A stretch of DNA of 64,000 nt from AWTP1-13 sp963827545 (lineage in GTDB: Bacteria; Pseudomonadota; Alphaproteobacteria; Rhizobiales; Hyphomicrobiaceae). Below, one piece after another: positions 17,722-29,752 of the stretch. The first letter of the stretch is position 1. The number at the start of each line of letters is the position of its first letter. The notes under the pieces are model-generated. The model had not been told where the DNA came from, made no database searches, and saw only the letters and a list, made by a program, of their open reading frames with translations. The stretch covers positions 1-64,000 of the forward strand of contig CAWHBI010000044.1 of the NCBI GenBank assembly GCA_963827545.1, in the 5' to 3' direction. A program made the translations under genes and the position numbers.

Positions 17722-18171
17722 GTGGATAACAGCGTGGTTGGTGATGTCCATATCGATTCCATCACTGTGGAAGAGACATGGGCGAGGCTGAAGCATGACG
17801 CGGGGTCAGCGCTGATCGATGTCAGGACGATAGCCGAGTGGGCCTATGTCGGACTGCCGGATTTGTCCTCGATCAATAAGCGGCCAGTGCTGGTTGAATG
17901 GCAAGGGTTCCCAGACGATAGGCTGAACACGGCTTTTGTCGACCGCGTCGCCGAGGCGCTCATTCCCATCGGCGCAAACAAAGACAGCGAACTGTTTTTC
18001 ATCTGTCGCTCCGGCAGCAGAAGCCTCAAGGCTGCGCGGGCGATGGCTGCGGCCGGCTACTCCCTTTGTCGCAACGTAGCGGATGGTTTCGAGGGGCCAC
18101 TCGATCCCCATCGTCACAGAGGGCGTCTGGCAGGCTGGAAGGCCAGAGGGCTTCCGTGGGCGCAGGGCTGA
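17722..18171 (+). CDS. Rhodanese-like domain protein
   Basis: A 149-residue single-domain rhodanese homologue. It contains ALIDVRTIAEWAYVGLPD and the active-site loop FFICRSGSRSLKAA, whose Cys is the persulfide-forming residue, followed by GYSLCRNVADGFEGPLD. It probably transfers sulfane sulfur; the acceptor is unknown. Start choice is uncertain: GTG 17722 overlaps the DnaA-box-like sequence and GTG 17734 is an alternative. It lies between the putative origin region and dnaA. Confidence 0.8.
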   Translation: MDNSVVGDVHIDSITVEETWARLKHDAGSALIDVRTIAEWAYVGLPDLSSINKRPVLVEWQGFPDDRLNTAFVDRVAEALIPIGANKDSELFFICRSGSRSLKAARAMAAAGYSLCRNVADGFEGPLDPHRHRGRLAGWKARGLPWAQG

Positions 18172-18313
18172 GCCACGCCCGCACATAAGAGAAGGTCCCG
18201 GGGGCGGACGCGTCCGACACGTACTGCGGACGGACGGGTTGCAGCTCCGGGCAAGAGACGACCGCAGAGGCGGCGGTCGGAAGCGGCAATGTTTAGTTAC
18301 GGCGGGGTCAAAA

Positions 18314-19846
18314 ATGCACGACGACAGCACGCATGTGCCACACGTTCCGCATGAGGTCGAGGAACTAGCAGGCAAAACCGAAACGGGAGCCAAGACAAAC
18401 AGTCCGACGAGCAGACCCAGAGGCGAGAAGGTGCGCGCGATGCTGCGCGCAAGGTTCGGCGAAGAGGTCTACGGCTCCTGGTTCCGCACCTTGGAGTTCG
18501 ACAATTTCGATGGCCGCACGGTGCGGGCTTCCGTCCCGGTAAAGTTTCTGCAGACCTGGATCCAGGCACACTATGCCGATGGGCTTCTGGAGTGCTGCAA
18601 GGCCGAATTCTCGGGAGCTGAGCGGCTCGAGGTGGTCGTGCGCGAGTTCGGCACGGCCAACGGGCGCGCGGCGGAAACGGCTGCGATGGCGGCGGGACGC
18701 AGCAAGGCGCCGGTTCCGGCCGAAGCCGGCACCGCCGCACCGCGGCGCGTCACGGTAGGCCCGGGACCAGCCCTCACGCGCACCAACGTCAACGGTTTCG
18801 AGGGTTCACCTCTCGATCCCAAGTACACCTTCGACAGCTTCGTCGAGGGCAAGGCCAATCGCATCGCACATGCGGTTGCCGCGCAGGTGGCTGCAACGGT
18901 GCTGGACGAACAGCGCCAGTTCAACCCGCTCTACCTGCACTCGGCCGTCGGGCTGGGCAAGACGCATCTCCTGCACGCCATCGCCTGGGAGGTGAAGCGG
19001 CGCCATCCCAAGGCACAGGTGCTTTATCTGACGGCCGAGCGCTTCCGCTATCAGTTCGTGGAGGCTGTGCGCAGCCAGGATGCAATGGCGTTCAAGGACA
19101 AGTTCCGGGCGATCGACATCCTGCTGATCGACGACCTGGAGTTCATGCAGGGCGAGAAGACCGAGCAGGAGTTCGAGCACATCATCAATGCCCTGCTCGA
19201 CGGCGGCAGGCAGGTGGTGGTTGCCTCTGCCCGGCCTCCGGGACAACTCGACCGCCTCAACGATCGCATGCGCTCGCGCATGCAGCGCGGCCTGATCACC
19301 GAGATCGGCGAGTTCGACGAGGAGCTGCGGCTCAAGATTCTCGAGCGGCGCGTGCAGGAGAAGCGCTTGAGCGACCCGTCGTTCGAGCTCTCAGCTCCCG
19401 TGCTCAAGCTGCTGGCCGAGCGGCTGACAGAGAATGGACGAGAACTGGAGGGCGCGGTCAACCGCCTCTATCTCACCTGGCAGTTGATGCACACGCCCAT
19501 CACGCTCGAGCTGGTCGAGACCATCATTCGCGATCTCGTGCTCGGCATCGAGCCTAGGCGCATCAAGGTCGAGGACATCTTGCGCATCGTCTCGCGGCAC
19601 TTCGCCGTGTCCAGGGCGGACATCCTGTCCGACCGGCGGCATCGCTCCGTGGTACGGCCGAGACAGATCGGGATGTACCTGGCCAAGCAGCTCACGTCGC
19701 GCTCTCTGCCTGAGATCGGACGCCGCTTCGGCAATCGCGACCACACCACCGTGCTGCACGCGATTCGCAAGATCGACAAGGAATTGGGCGACAATCCGCG
19801 CCTCAAGGACGAGATCGAGGATCTCAAACGGCAGCTCAGCCGGTAG
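18314..19846 (+). CDS. dnaA: Chromosomal replication initiator protein DnaA
   Basis: This 510-residue AAA+ initiator opens oriC. Domain I (DnaB interaction) is at residues 30-110, beginning REKVRAMLRARFGEEVYGSWF. A variable linker follows to about residue 165. The AAA+ core starts at TFDSFVEGKANRIAHA, with Walker A SAVGLGKTHLLHA, Walker B ILLIDDLEFM and an arginine-rich sensor segment (NDRMRSRMQRGL). The C-terminal DnaA-box-binding helix-turn-helix contains GNRDHTTVLHAIRK. ATG 18314 gives the expected N-terminus. The 142-base upstream gap should hold its promoter. A terminator follows. Confidence 0.95.
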   Translation: MHDDSTHVPHVPHEVEELAGKTETGAKTNSPTSRPRGEKVRAMLRARFGEEVYGSWFRTLEFDNFDGRTVRASVPVKFLQTWIQAHYADGLLECCKAEFSGAERLEVVVREFGTANGRAAETAAMAAGRSKAPVPAEAGTAAPRRVTVGPGPALTRTNVNGFEGSPLDPKYTFDSFVEGKANRIAHAVAAQVAATVLDEQRQFNPLYLHSAVGLGKTHLLHAIAWEVKRRHPKAQVLYLTAERFRYQFVEAVRSQDAMAFKDKFRAIDILLIDDLEFMQGEKTEQEFEHIINALLDGGRQVVVASARPPGQLDRLNDRMRSRMQRGLITEIGEFDEELRLKILERRVQEKRLSDPSFELSAPVLKLLAERLTENGRELEGAVNRLYLTWQLMHTPITLELVETIIRDLVLGIEPRRIKVEDILRIVSRHFAVSRADILSDRRHRSVVRPRQIGMYLAKQLTSRSLPEIGRRFGNRDHTTVLHAIRKIDKELGDNPRLKDEIEDLKRQLSR

Positions 19847-19903
19847 CGGCGGGACGGGGAACTCCGTCCTCCGGGCGACTGGGGGGCGGACACAGCGGGG
19901 TGG

Positions 19904-19942
19904 GGAGCGGCGCTGCGTGGCGCCGCTCCTTACTCCTTTTTG
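19904..19942 (+). terminator. Rho-independent terminator after dnaA
   Basis: A perfect 10-bp stem, GGAGCGGCGC (19904-19913) with GCGCCGCTCC (19920-19929), closes a 6-base loop and is followed by TTACTCCTTTTT. It separates dnaA from dnaN, which is 175 bases further on. The rest of the dnaA-dnaN gap shows nothing else clear. Confidence 0.88.
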
Positions 19943-20116
19943 TGGGGTGCCGTCAGAACACGTAGGAGCGGGCCTTGCAAATTGTGGCGACGCGGTCCAC
20001 GCTTGCACACACAAGCGAATCTTCTCAGCGGATCCTGGGCTTTTGTATTTCCGTGAAGATTTGCAGGCACCTAGCCCCGGGCGAAGGTGGCCTTCGAAAC
20101 GAGAGAGCGCCTGGTC

Positions 20117-21235
20117 ATGAAGCTGGTGATCGAACGCGGTGAGCTGCTCAGGGCCCTCGGCCACGTGACGAGCGTGGTGGAGCGGCGCACGACCATCCCG
20201 ATTCTGTCCAACGTCTTGCTGAGGGCCTCGAACTCGGCGTTGCAGTTCAAGGCGACCGACCTGGAGCGCGAGGTGCTGGAGCAGGCCCCTGCCGACGTCT
20301 CCCAGTCGGGCGCCGTGACGGTGCCGGCGCACATCCTGCACGACATCGTGCGCAAGCTCCCCGATGGCGCGGAAGTCGAGATCAAGCGCGATGCGGAGAA
20401 GGAGCGCCTGACCCTCACGTCCGGCCATTCCCGCTTCGCCCTGCAGACGCTGCCGCCCGAAGACTTCCCTGATCTTGCGGCGGGTGAGCTGAGCCACAAA
20501 TTCGACATCGCCGCGCACGACCTCAAGCGCCTGATCGACAAGACGCGCTTTGCCATATCGACCGAGGAGACGCGCTACTATCTCAACGGCATTTATTTGC
20601 ACCCGGCGGCTCAGGGCAAACAGGCGACGCTGCGCGCCGTGGCGACCGACGGCCACCGCCTGGCTCAAGCCGAGCTGCCGCTGCCCAGGGGCGCGAGCGG
20701 CATGCCGGGCATCATCCTGCCGCGCAAGACGGTGCACGAGCTGCATCGCCTGATCGAATCGAGCGAGGCCACGGTGAAGGTGGGCGTGTCGGCCTCCAAG
20801 GCACGCTTCGAGATCGGCACCATCACGCTCACCACCAAGCTCATCGACGGCACGTTCCCCGACTACGCCCGCGTGATCCCGAAGGGCAACGACAAGGCGC
20901 TCAAGGTTTCGAACGCGGAGTTCATCAGTGCCGTCGACCGGGTCTCCACCATCGCCAGTGAGCGCGGCCGGGCAGTCAAGCTCAACATCAACGGCGACAA
21001 GCTGGTGCTGTCCGTCAACAACCCCGAGGGCGGGAGCGCGACCGAGGAGATCGGAGTGGACTACGACGCCACGCCCTTGGAAATCGGGTTCAATGCACGC
21101 TATCTCCTCGACATCGCTGGCCAGCTCGAAAGCGAGACAGCCCTCTTCCAGCTGGCCGATCCGGGTTCCCCGACGATGGTCAAGGACGGCAGCGACGAAG
21201 GCGCGCTCTACGTCCTGATGCCGATGCGCGTCTGA
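20117..21235 (+). CDS. dnaN: DNA polymerase III subunit beta (sliding clamp)
   Basis: A 372-residue ring-forming clamp. It begins MKLVIERGELLRALGHVTSVVERRTTIPILSNV (split here as start MKLVIERGELL and RRTTIPILSNVLL), and has RAVATDGHRLAQAELPLP, IILPRKTVHEL, FPDYARVIP, and the C-terminal YVLMPMRV typical of the family. Three tandem clamp domains fit the length. ATG 20117 is chosen on the conserved N-terminus. It is followed after 28 bases by recF. Confidence 0.96.
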   Translation: MKLVIERGELLRALGHVTSVVERRTTIPILSNVLLRASNSALQFKATDLEREVLEQAPADVSQSGAVTVPAHILHDIVRKLPDGAEVEIKRDAEKERLTLTSGHSRFALQTLPPEDFPDLAAGELSHKFDIAAHDLKRLIDKTRFAISTEETRYYLNGIYLHPAAQGKQATLRAVATDGHRLAQAELPLPRGASGMPGIILPRKTVHELHRLIESSEATVKVGVSASKARFEIGTITLTTKLIDGTFPDYARVIPKGNDKALKVSNAEFISAVDRVSTIASERGRAVKLNINGDKLVLSVNNPEGGSATEEIGVDYDATPLEIGFNARYLLDIAGQLESETALFQLADPGSPTMVKDGSDEGALYVLMPMRV

Positions 21236-21263
21236 CGCGTGCTCTTGCTCTAGCGAGTGCTCC

Positions 21264-22469
21264 ATGCCGCCTGCCGCTGTCCCGGATGCCGCAGCGGCCG
21301 TCTCGCCGTCGCGCGAGCCGGCTCGCCGGCGCATGTGGGTCGAACGCCTCCGGCTCACGAACTTCCGCAACTATGCGAGCGTGACGCTCACGGCAGGGCC
21401 CGACCCGATCGTTCTCACCGGCCCCAACGGCTCGGGCAAGACCAACCTGCTCGAAGCCATATCGCTGTTGACGGCGGGCCAGGGCCTGCGCCGGTCGCCC
21501 TATCCGGAGCTGGCGCGCATCGGGTGTGCGGACTGGGCCGTTGCCGCGACGGTGCGCACGCCGCTGGGCGCCACCGACATCGGCACAGGCCTCAAAGGCC
21601 CGGAGGCCGGCACGCGGTCGGGAAGGATCGTGCGCATCGACGGGGAGGAGCAATCCGGGTCCGGCGCGCTGGCCGATCGCATCGACGTGTTCTGGCTGAC
21701 GCCGGCCATGGATGGGCTGTTCACGGGCCCCGCCTCCGAGCGCCGGCGCTTCCTGGATCGGCTCATTCCCTGCTTCGATCCGGGCTACCGCACGCGCCTT
21801 GGCCAGTTCGAGCGGGCGATGCAACAGAGAAACCGGCTGCTGGCCGAGGACGTGCGCGAGCCTGCACGCTTCACCGGGCTGGAGCGCATCATGGCCGAGA
21901 CGGGCGTCGCCATCGCCGCAGCGCGTGCGGCCGCTGTCGCCGAACTCAAAGCCGCCATCGGCGCGCGGCGGGAGGCGGCGAGGGAGAGTGCCTTCCCCTG
22001 GGCGGAGCTGGCAATCGCTGGAAGGCTCGAGACGGACCTGGTGATGCAACCTGCCGTCGATGTGGAAGACGCCTACGTCGAGTCGCTCAGGAGCGGGCGC
22101 GAGCGCGACCGAGCAGCCGGGCGCACGCTCGAGGGGCCGCACCGCTCCGACCTCATCGTCGGCCACGGCCCCAAGAGCATGCCGGCCAGCGCGTGCTCCA
22201 CCGGCGAGCAGAAGGCGTTGTTGATCGGCCTCGTGCTTGCGCACGCGGAGCTCGTGCGCAAGCGTCGCGATGGTGCCGCGCCCATCCTTCTGCTCGATGA
22301 AATCGCCGCCCACCTGGACCCGCTGCGGCGCGTCGCGCTGTTCGAAGAAATCGTCGCGCTCGGTAGTCAGACGTGGATGACGGGGACCGACGTGCACGCC
22401 TTTGCGGACCTCGCGGAACTGGCGCAATTTCATTGCGTGGACGATGGCCGGATCAGTCAGCTCGGGTGA
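21264..22469 (+). CDS. recF: DNA replication and repair protein RecF
   Basis: This 401-residue SMC-like ATPase helps load RecA on gapped DNA. It shows VERLRLTNFRNYASV, Walker A GPNGSGKTNLLEAIS (about residue 53), and the signature ACSTGEQKALLIGLVLAHAEL with Walker B PILLLDEIAAHLD near the C-terminus. The N-terminal 20 residues before MWVERLRL are not conserved, so translation could begin at ATG 21333. It is in the classical dnaN-recF-gyrB order. Confidence 0.94.
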   Translation: MPPAAVPDAAAAVSPSREPARRRMWVERLRLTNFRNYASVTLTAGPDPIVLTGPNGSGKTNLLEAISLLTAGQGLRRSPYPELARIGCADWAVAATVRTPLGATDIGTGLKGPEAGTRSGRIVRIDGEEQSGSGALADRIDVFWLTPAMDGLFTGPASERRRFLDRLIPCFDPGYRTRLGQFERAMQQRNRLLAEDVREPARFTGLERIMAETGVAIAAARAAAVAELKAAIGARREAARESAFPWAELAIAGRLETDLVMQPAVDVEDAYVESLRSGRERDRAAGRTLEGPHRSDLIVGHGPKSMPASACSTGEQKALLIGLVLAHAELVRKRRDGAAPILLLDEIAAHLDPLRRVALFEEIVALGSQTWMTGTDVHAFADLAELAQFHCVDDGRISQLG

Positions 22470-22617
22470 GGCGGCCGAGGCGCCCGGGCGCCGGCCATAA
22501 ATGATTGAAAATAAACGCGTTATTCGGCGCAGCCGATCTTTCTTTTCGCGTGCTTTGGCGCCCATTTCGAGGTATTGTGTGGCACTGCAAAATTCCCCCA
22601 AAAGGACGTCCCCTGAC

Positions 22618-25063
<2,446 letters not shown>

Positions 25064-25100
25064 TGCATCGTCGTGTCATCACGCGCATCTGGAAAGGCGG

Positions 25101-25865
25101 GTGATTGATCGGTCTCTCGATGAGCTCGCGCGTACAATCCTATTCAAGCGCGCGCTTCGCGGCCTACATCGGGCAAAAACGTACCACGGCATAGACTTCG
25201 TCCGTCTCTGCTCGTTGGCTTTTTACAATCAGATGTTTGCCCATGCCATAAAGGTGTTGCACCCACGGGAGCAAGCAGGTTTGTGGTATCTGGTCAAGCG
25301 GTAGCGCCGAGAGACCTCTCGCATCTGTGCCGAGCAATCCATTCTTCTTGGATATGTGCGCAGTATCGCAAGGGGCCTGTTACTCGTCCGGAACAAGACC
25401 CTCTTTCACCTCGACACGGACGGAGTTATTGATCCTTCGGCGGTTTGGAAGAAGGCAAGTATCACCGGAAGCCAGTTCGACGACGCTGTAGATGCCGCCT
25501 TCCGGCTCCTTTGCCAATTCCACAAGCTGATCAAGGGCAGCACGTACGAGCTTCCGGAGTATGATGAAAGAGATGTAACGCGGATGCTCCAACTCGCCGA
25601 TCACGCAGACCTTTTCTCTCATCCTCTCAGCGATGACGCTGCCGTCACGTACCTCACGGAGCATGGCTTTTGGCTGCTCACATCGGACGGCGAGCGCTTC
25701 CTGCCGTTTGCCGACTTCCCCTGGTTCCGTGACGCCCCCGTGGGCCACATCCTGAACGTCGAAGAGCCCACGCCTGGCCACTATCACTGGGCCGACCTCG
25801 ATGTCGACCTCAGCTTGAGGATCATCCGCAACCCGGAGCGCTATCCGCTGGCCGCCCAAGGGTGA
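25101..25865 (+). pseudogene. HEPN (AbiU2-like) domain fused to DUF2442, with an in-frame stop
   Basis: One reading frame runs from GTG 25101 (preceded by GGAAAGG) to 25865 but is cut by TAG at 25302-25304. The first part (RALRGLHRAKTYHGIDFVRL...LFHLD) looks like an all-helical HEPN domain. RNKTLFH fits the Rx(4-6)H ribonuclease motif of HEPN proteins. The C-terminal 65 residues (LLTSDGERFLPFADFPWF...HWADLDVDLSLR) resemble DUF2442, a domain often found beside toxin-like genes. A toxin or defence role is inference. The stop may be a true mutation or a base-call error; the second half alone could start near 25356. It directly follows gyrB and looks acquired. Confidence 0.6.
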
Positions 25866-25920
25866 CGCCAGCGCGCCCTAGTGCCCATTTCGCTGGAGTA
25901 GTGTGCCGGCTGCACGTGCT

Positions 25921-26024
25921 CCCCTCCCCCTTGCGGGGAGGGGTCGGGGGTGGGGGTGAGACGCAGGGGTGACGTTCCCTTGTGGCTTCACCCCACCTCT
26001 AACCCTCCCCGTCCAGGGGAGGGG
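25921..26024. repeat. Dispersed palindromic repeat, family A copy 4
   Basis: CCCCTCCCCCTTGCGGGGAGGGG and GGGGGTGAGACGC on the left face CACCCCACCTCTAACCCTCC and CCAGGGGAGGGG on the right. This is a diverged copy. It lies in the 299-base gap before the LLM-class oxidoreductase; the rest of that gap shows no gene. Confidence 0.8.
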
Positions 26025-26164
26025 AATCCCGTTGAGCGCGCTTCACGGTTCGCGCTCCACCGATTTCCGGAGACAAGCCCGTTCCACCGCGCCATCAGCG
26101 ATGAAATTGCTCCTGCTTCGGATTTGCTTGAATTGCTCTGCCCGAGCAGTAAGGAGGGTGAGCC

Positions 26165-27121
26165 ATGGACTTCGGCGTAGCGACGGTGACGCGGGGTGAA
26201 TGCGCCACGCGCGAGGGCTACATCGCCGTGGCCGAGGCCGCCGAGCGGCTGGGGTTCGGCTTCATCAGCGTCAACGACCACATCGTCGTGCCGGGCGATA
26301 TCGGCTCGCGCTATCCCTACAGCGAGGACGGGCTGTGGGCAGCCCGCACTGCCGGCGCCTGTCTCGACCAGCTCGCCACCCTTGCCTTCATCGCCGGCCT
26401 GACGGAGCGCCTGGGGCTGCTGACCTCGGTGATGGTGGTGCCGCACCGGCAGCCCGTGCTGGCGGCCAAGATGCTCGCCACGGTCGACGTGCTTTCCGGT
26501 GGGCGGCTGATCGTGGGCTGCGGGACGGGGTGGATGAAGGAGGAATTCGAGGCCGTCGGGGCGCCGCCCTTTGCCGAGCGCGGACGCGCCACCGACGAGT
26601 ACATCGACGCCTTCAAGGAGCTTTGGACCAAGGACGCGCCGAGCTTCCGCGGCGCCCATGCAAACTTCGACAACGTCCTGTTCGCGCCCAAGCCGATTGC
26701 CAAGCCGCATCCGCCGATCTGGATCGGCGGGGAGAGCCCGGTTGCGTTGAAGCGCGTGGTGCGCGCCGGCGACGGCTGGTATCCGGCCTCCAACAATCCG
26801 CAGCATCGCCTGGATACGCCTGCGCGGCTCGGCGCCGCAGTCGATGAGCTGCGGCGCGTTGCGCAAGCCGGCAACCGTGACCCGAGCGGCATCGACATCG
26901 CCTACCTCGTGCTGTGGCCCGTGGACTGGACGGCGCAGAAGACAGCCGAGGGCGGGCGTCGTCTGCTCACCGGCTCGTCGGATGAGATGGCAGCCGACGT
27001 CGAGGCCCTCGAGCGCGTCGGCGTGCGCCACCTGTGCCTGACGTTCCAGACAGCGACGCTGCCACAGACGCTGGAGCGCATGCAGCGGTTCGCCGAGGAG
27101 GTCCTTCCGCTCACGCATTGA
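26165..27121 (+). CDS. LLM-class F420-dependent-type oxidoreductase
   Basis: A 318-residue TIM-barrel oxidoreductase of the luciferase-like family (TIGR03619 type). It contains AERLGFGFISVNDHIVVPG, LAFIAGLTERLGLLTSVMVVPHRQPVLAAK (split: GLLTSVMVVPHRQP), VGCGTGWMKEEFEAVG, and PPIWIGGESPVALKRVVRAGDGW. These cover the usual cofactor- and substrate-facing loops. Whether F420 or FMN is used cannot be told, and the substrate is unknown. AAGGAGGGTGAGCC immediately upstream of ATG 26165 is a strong ribosome-binding site. Confidence 0.87.
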   Translation: MDFGVATVTRGECATREGYIAVAEAAERLGFGFISVNDHIVVPGDIGSRYPYSEDGLWAARTAGACLDQLATLAFIAGLTERLGLLTSVMVVPHRQPVLAAKMLATVDVLSGGRLIVGCGTGWMKEEFEAVGAPPFAERGRATDEYIDAFKELWTKDAPSFRGAHANFDNVLFAPKPIAKPHPPIWIGGESPVALKRVVRAGDGWYPASNNPQHRLDTPARLGAAVDELRRVAQAGNRDPSGIDIAYLVLWPVDWTAQKTAEGGRRLLTGSSDEMAADVEALERVGVRHLCLTFQTATLPQTLERMQRFAEEVLPLTH

Positions 27122-27224
27122 CCGGGAACTGCGCCCGCGATCCGAGCCAACGCGCTCGCGGCGCGTATGGATTATTGATAAGGTTGGTTGTCGAATTGGG
27201 TTCAAACCTGACGAGCCTGAGCAG

Positions 27225-27865
27225 ATGCCCGGCGATTTTCTGCGGCGGACACCGCAGCTCACGATGAAGCAGTTCCACACCTTCCGGGACTCGCGGCCCG
27301 AGGAGGAGAAGTGGGAGCTGATCGATGGTGTTCCTGCAATGATGATGCCGCCGCCGACGCTATGCACCAGCGCATCGCCGCGAACTTGCAGCTGCTCCTG
27401 AACAGCCGCCTTGAGACCGCGCGGCCGGAGTGGCAAGCCGACCACCGGGTCAACGTCTGGCTCAAGGGTGATGAGAAATACAATCCCGAGCCTGACGTAA
27501 CAGTCATCGATGGCGCAATCGCGATCGGGCAGATCTATGTCCAGCGCTTCTACTTCGTTGCTGAAGTGCTGTCGGAGAGCGACAAGAAGGACGTCTTGGC
27601 GGCTAAGCTGGGCTACTACGAGGGGCACGAGCACAACCACTGTGTCTTGTTCGTGCGCCAGGATCGGGTCGGTGCCGATCAGCACGATCGGAAAGGTGGC
27701 GGCTGGCGCCATCGGCGTCTCGAGGATGCGCAAGCGCCGCTGACGTTCCCAGAGATCGGCGCCATCGGCCGCCTCGGCGAGCTCTACAAATTCACGCCGC
27801 TCGATCCGTTTGTCGGAAAGAGACCCCTAGCCTCCCAAAAGCGGGCCAGACATTCCCGCGCCTGA
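27225..27865 (+). pseudogene. Uma2-family (DUF820) nuclease-like protein, frameshifted
   Basis: The start MPGDFLRRTPQLTMKQFHTF and DSRPEEEKWELIDGVPAMMMPPPTL is in one frame. The continuation MHQRIAANLQLLLNSRLETARPEW, PEPDVTVID, FYFVAEVLSESDKKDVLAAKL and YYEGHEHNHCVLFVRQD is in another. The break is at about 27358. The PD-(D/E)XK-like residues of the family (EPDVTV and EVLSES) are present. Uma2 proteins are predicted restriction-endonuclease-fold enzymes of unknown role, usually highly copied in cyanobacteria and some alphaproteobacteria. It may be decayed or simply mis-sequenced. It lies between the LLM oxidoreductase and the ABC-F gene. Confidence 0.7.
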
Positions 27866-27937
27866 TGGTGCGCAGCGCTTGCGCGCTGATGACTTCCCAT
27901 CGTAACACCGGCGTCCGGTCCACGGTTCGCCCCACGA

Positions 27938-29752
27938 ATGTCCCCCCCGCTCATCCAGCTCACCGATATCGCGCTCAGCTTCGGCGGCACGCCGCTGCTG
28001 GAGGGCGTGGAGCTTTCGGTTTCGGCGGGCGAGCGAGTCTGCCTGGTCGGCCGCAACGGATCGGGCAAGTCGACCCTGCTCAAGATTGCCGCCGGGCTGA
28101 TCGAGCCGGACCGGGGAGAGTGCTTCGTGCAGCCGGGTGCCGCCGTTCGCTACCTGCCGCAGGAGCCCGATCTCGCCGGCTTTGCGACGACGCTCGCCTA
28201 CGCCGAAGCCGGGCTCGGCCCGACCGACGATGCGCATCAGGCCCGCTATCTGCTGGAGCAGCTGGGCCTGAGCGGCAATGAAGAGCCAGCGCAGCTCTCG
28301 GGCGGGGAGGCGCGACGTGCGGCCCTCGCGCGCGTGCTGGCGCCTGCCCCCGACATCCTGCTGCTGGATGAGCCGACCAATCACCTGGACCTGCCGACCA
28401 TCGAATGGCTCGAGGCGATGCTTGCCGGGCAGCGCGCAGCGCTCGTGCTCATCTCGCACGACCGGCGCTTCCTGGAAAATCTCTCGCGCACCACGGTCTG
28501 GCTCGATCGCGGCACGACGCGTCGCATCGATCTCGGCTTCCGCGAGTTCGAAGCCTGGCGCGACGCGCGGCTGGAGGAAGAGGAGATCGCCCGGCACAAG
28601 CTCGATCGCAAGATCGCCCGCGAGGAGCACTGGATGCGCTACGGCGTGACGGCTCGGCGCAAGCGCAACGTGCGGCGGGTGGCCGGGCTGCAGGCCCTGC
28701 GGCGCAGCCGCCGCGACTATCAGGGGGCCGCCGGCAAGGCCGAGATCGCTGCCAGCGAGGCAGAGGCTTCGGGTGCTCTGGTCGTGGAGGCAAAATCGAT
28801 CAGCAAGGCGTTCGGGGAGCGCGCGATCGTCAAGGATTGCTTCCTGCGCGTCATGCGCGGCGATCGCATCGGCATCATCGGCCCCAACGGCAGCGGCAAG
28901 ACCACGCTCGTCGGTCTCCTCACCGGCACGCTGGCACCGGACGCCGGCAGCGTGCGGCTCGGCGCCAATCTGCAGATGGCCGCCCTCGACCAGGGCCGCG
29001 AAAGCCTCGATCCCAACTGGACCTTGAGCGAGGCGCTGACGGGTGGGCGCGGCGACACGGTGACGATCGGCGGCAAGCCAAGGCACGTGGTCGGGTACAT
29101 GAGGGATTTCCTGTTTTCGCCGCAGCAGGCGCGCACGCCGCTCAGTGCCCTGTCGGGCGGGGAGCGCGGGCGCCTGATGCTGGCACGCGCGCTGGCCAAG
29201 CCTTCCAACCTGCTCGTGCTCGACGAGCCGACCAACGACCTCGACCTGGAAACCCTCGATGTGCTCGAGGAAATGCTCGGCGACTATGCCGGCACGGTCA
29301 TCCTCATCAGCCACGATCGCGACTTCATCGATCGCGTGGTGAGCGTGGTGCTGGTGCCGGAGGGCGACGGCCGGTGGGTGGAATATGCGGGCGGCTACAC
29401 GGACATGCTGGCGCAGCGCGGCGCCGACATCGCCGGCAGGCCACCACCGAAGCAGAAGGCGGCACTGGCTGCCAAGGACACGAAGCCCGTAGCGGCGGCG
29501 ACACCGGCCAAGCGCAAGCTGAGCTTCCATGAGAAGCACGCGCTCGAGACGCTGCCGAAGGAGATAGAGACGCTGCAGGCGCACATTCACAGTCTGCAGG
29601 GACGGCTCGACGACGCGACCCTCTACACACGCGATCGCCAGGCATTCACGTCGACATCCGAGGCCCTGGCGGCGGCGCAGGCCGAGTTGGCAGCCACAGA
29701 GGAAAAATGGCTGGAGCTCGAAATGCTGCGCGAGGATATCGAAGGTGGCTGA
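27938..29752 (+). CDS. ABC-F family ATPase (Uup-like)
   Basis: A 604-residue cytosolic protein with two ABC ATPase domains and no membrane segment. Walker A motifs are GRNGSGKST (about residue 37) and GPNGSGKTT (about residue 316). Signatures are LSGGEARRAALARVLA and LSGGERGRLMLARAL, each followed by LDEPTN. The C-terminus, about residues 525-600, is a predicted coiled coil (LETLPKEIETLQAHIHSLQ), as in Uup, which has DNA-binding and ribosome-related roles. ABC-F proteins act on ribosomes as translation factors or antibiotic-protection proteins; this one looks housekeeping. It overlaps no neighbour. Confidence 0.9.
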   Translation: MSPPLIQLTDIALSFGGTPLLEGVELSVSAGERVCLVGRNGSGKSTLLKIAAGLIEPDRGECFVQPGAAVRYLPQEPDLAGFATTLAYAEAGLGPTDDAHQARYLLEQLGLSGNEEPAQLSGGEARRAALARVLAPAPDILLLDEPTNHLDLPTIEWLEAMLAGQRAALVLISHDRRFLENLSRTTVWLDRGTTRRIDLGFREFEAWRDARLEEEEIARHKLDRKIAREEHWMRYGVTARRKRNVRRVAGLQALRRSRRDYQGAAGKAEIAASEAEASGALVVEAKSISKAFGERAIVKDCFLRVMRGDRIGIIGPNGSGKTTLVGLLTGTLAPDAGSVRLGANLQMAALDQGRESLDPNWTLSEALTGGRGDTVTIGGKPRHVVGYMRDFLFSPQQARTPLSALSGGERGRLMLARALAKPSNLLVLDEPTNDLDLETLDVLEEMLGDYAGTVILISHDRDFIDRVVSVVLVPEGDGRWVEYAGGYTDMLAQRGADIAGRPPPKQKAALAAKDTKPVAAATPAKRKLSFHEKHALETLPKEIETLQAHIHSLQGRLDDATLYTRDRQAFTSTSEALAAAQAELAATEEKWLELEMLREDIEGG

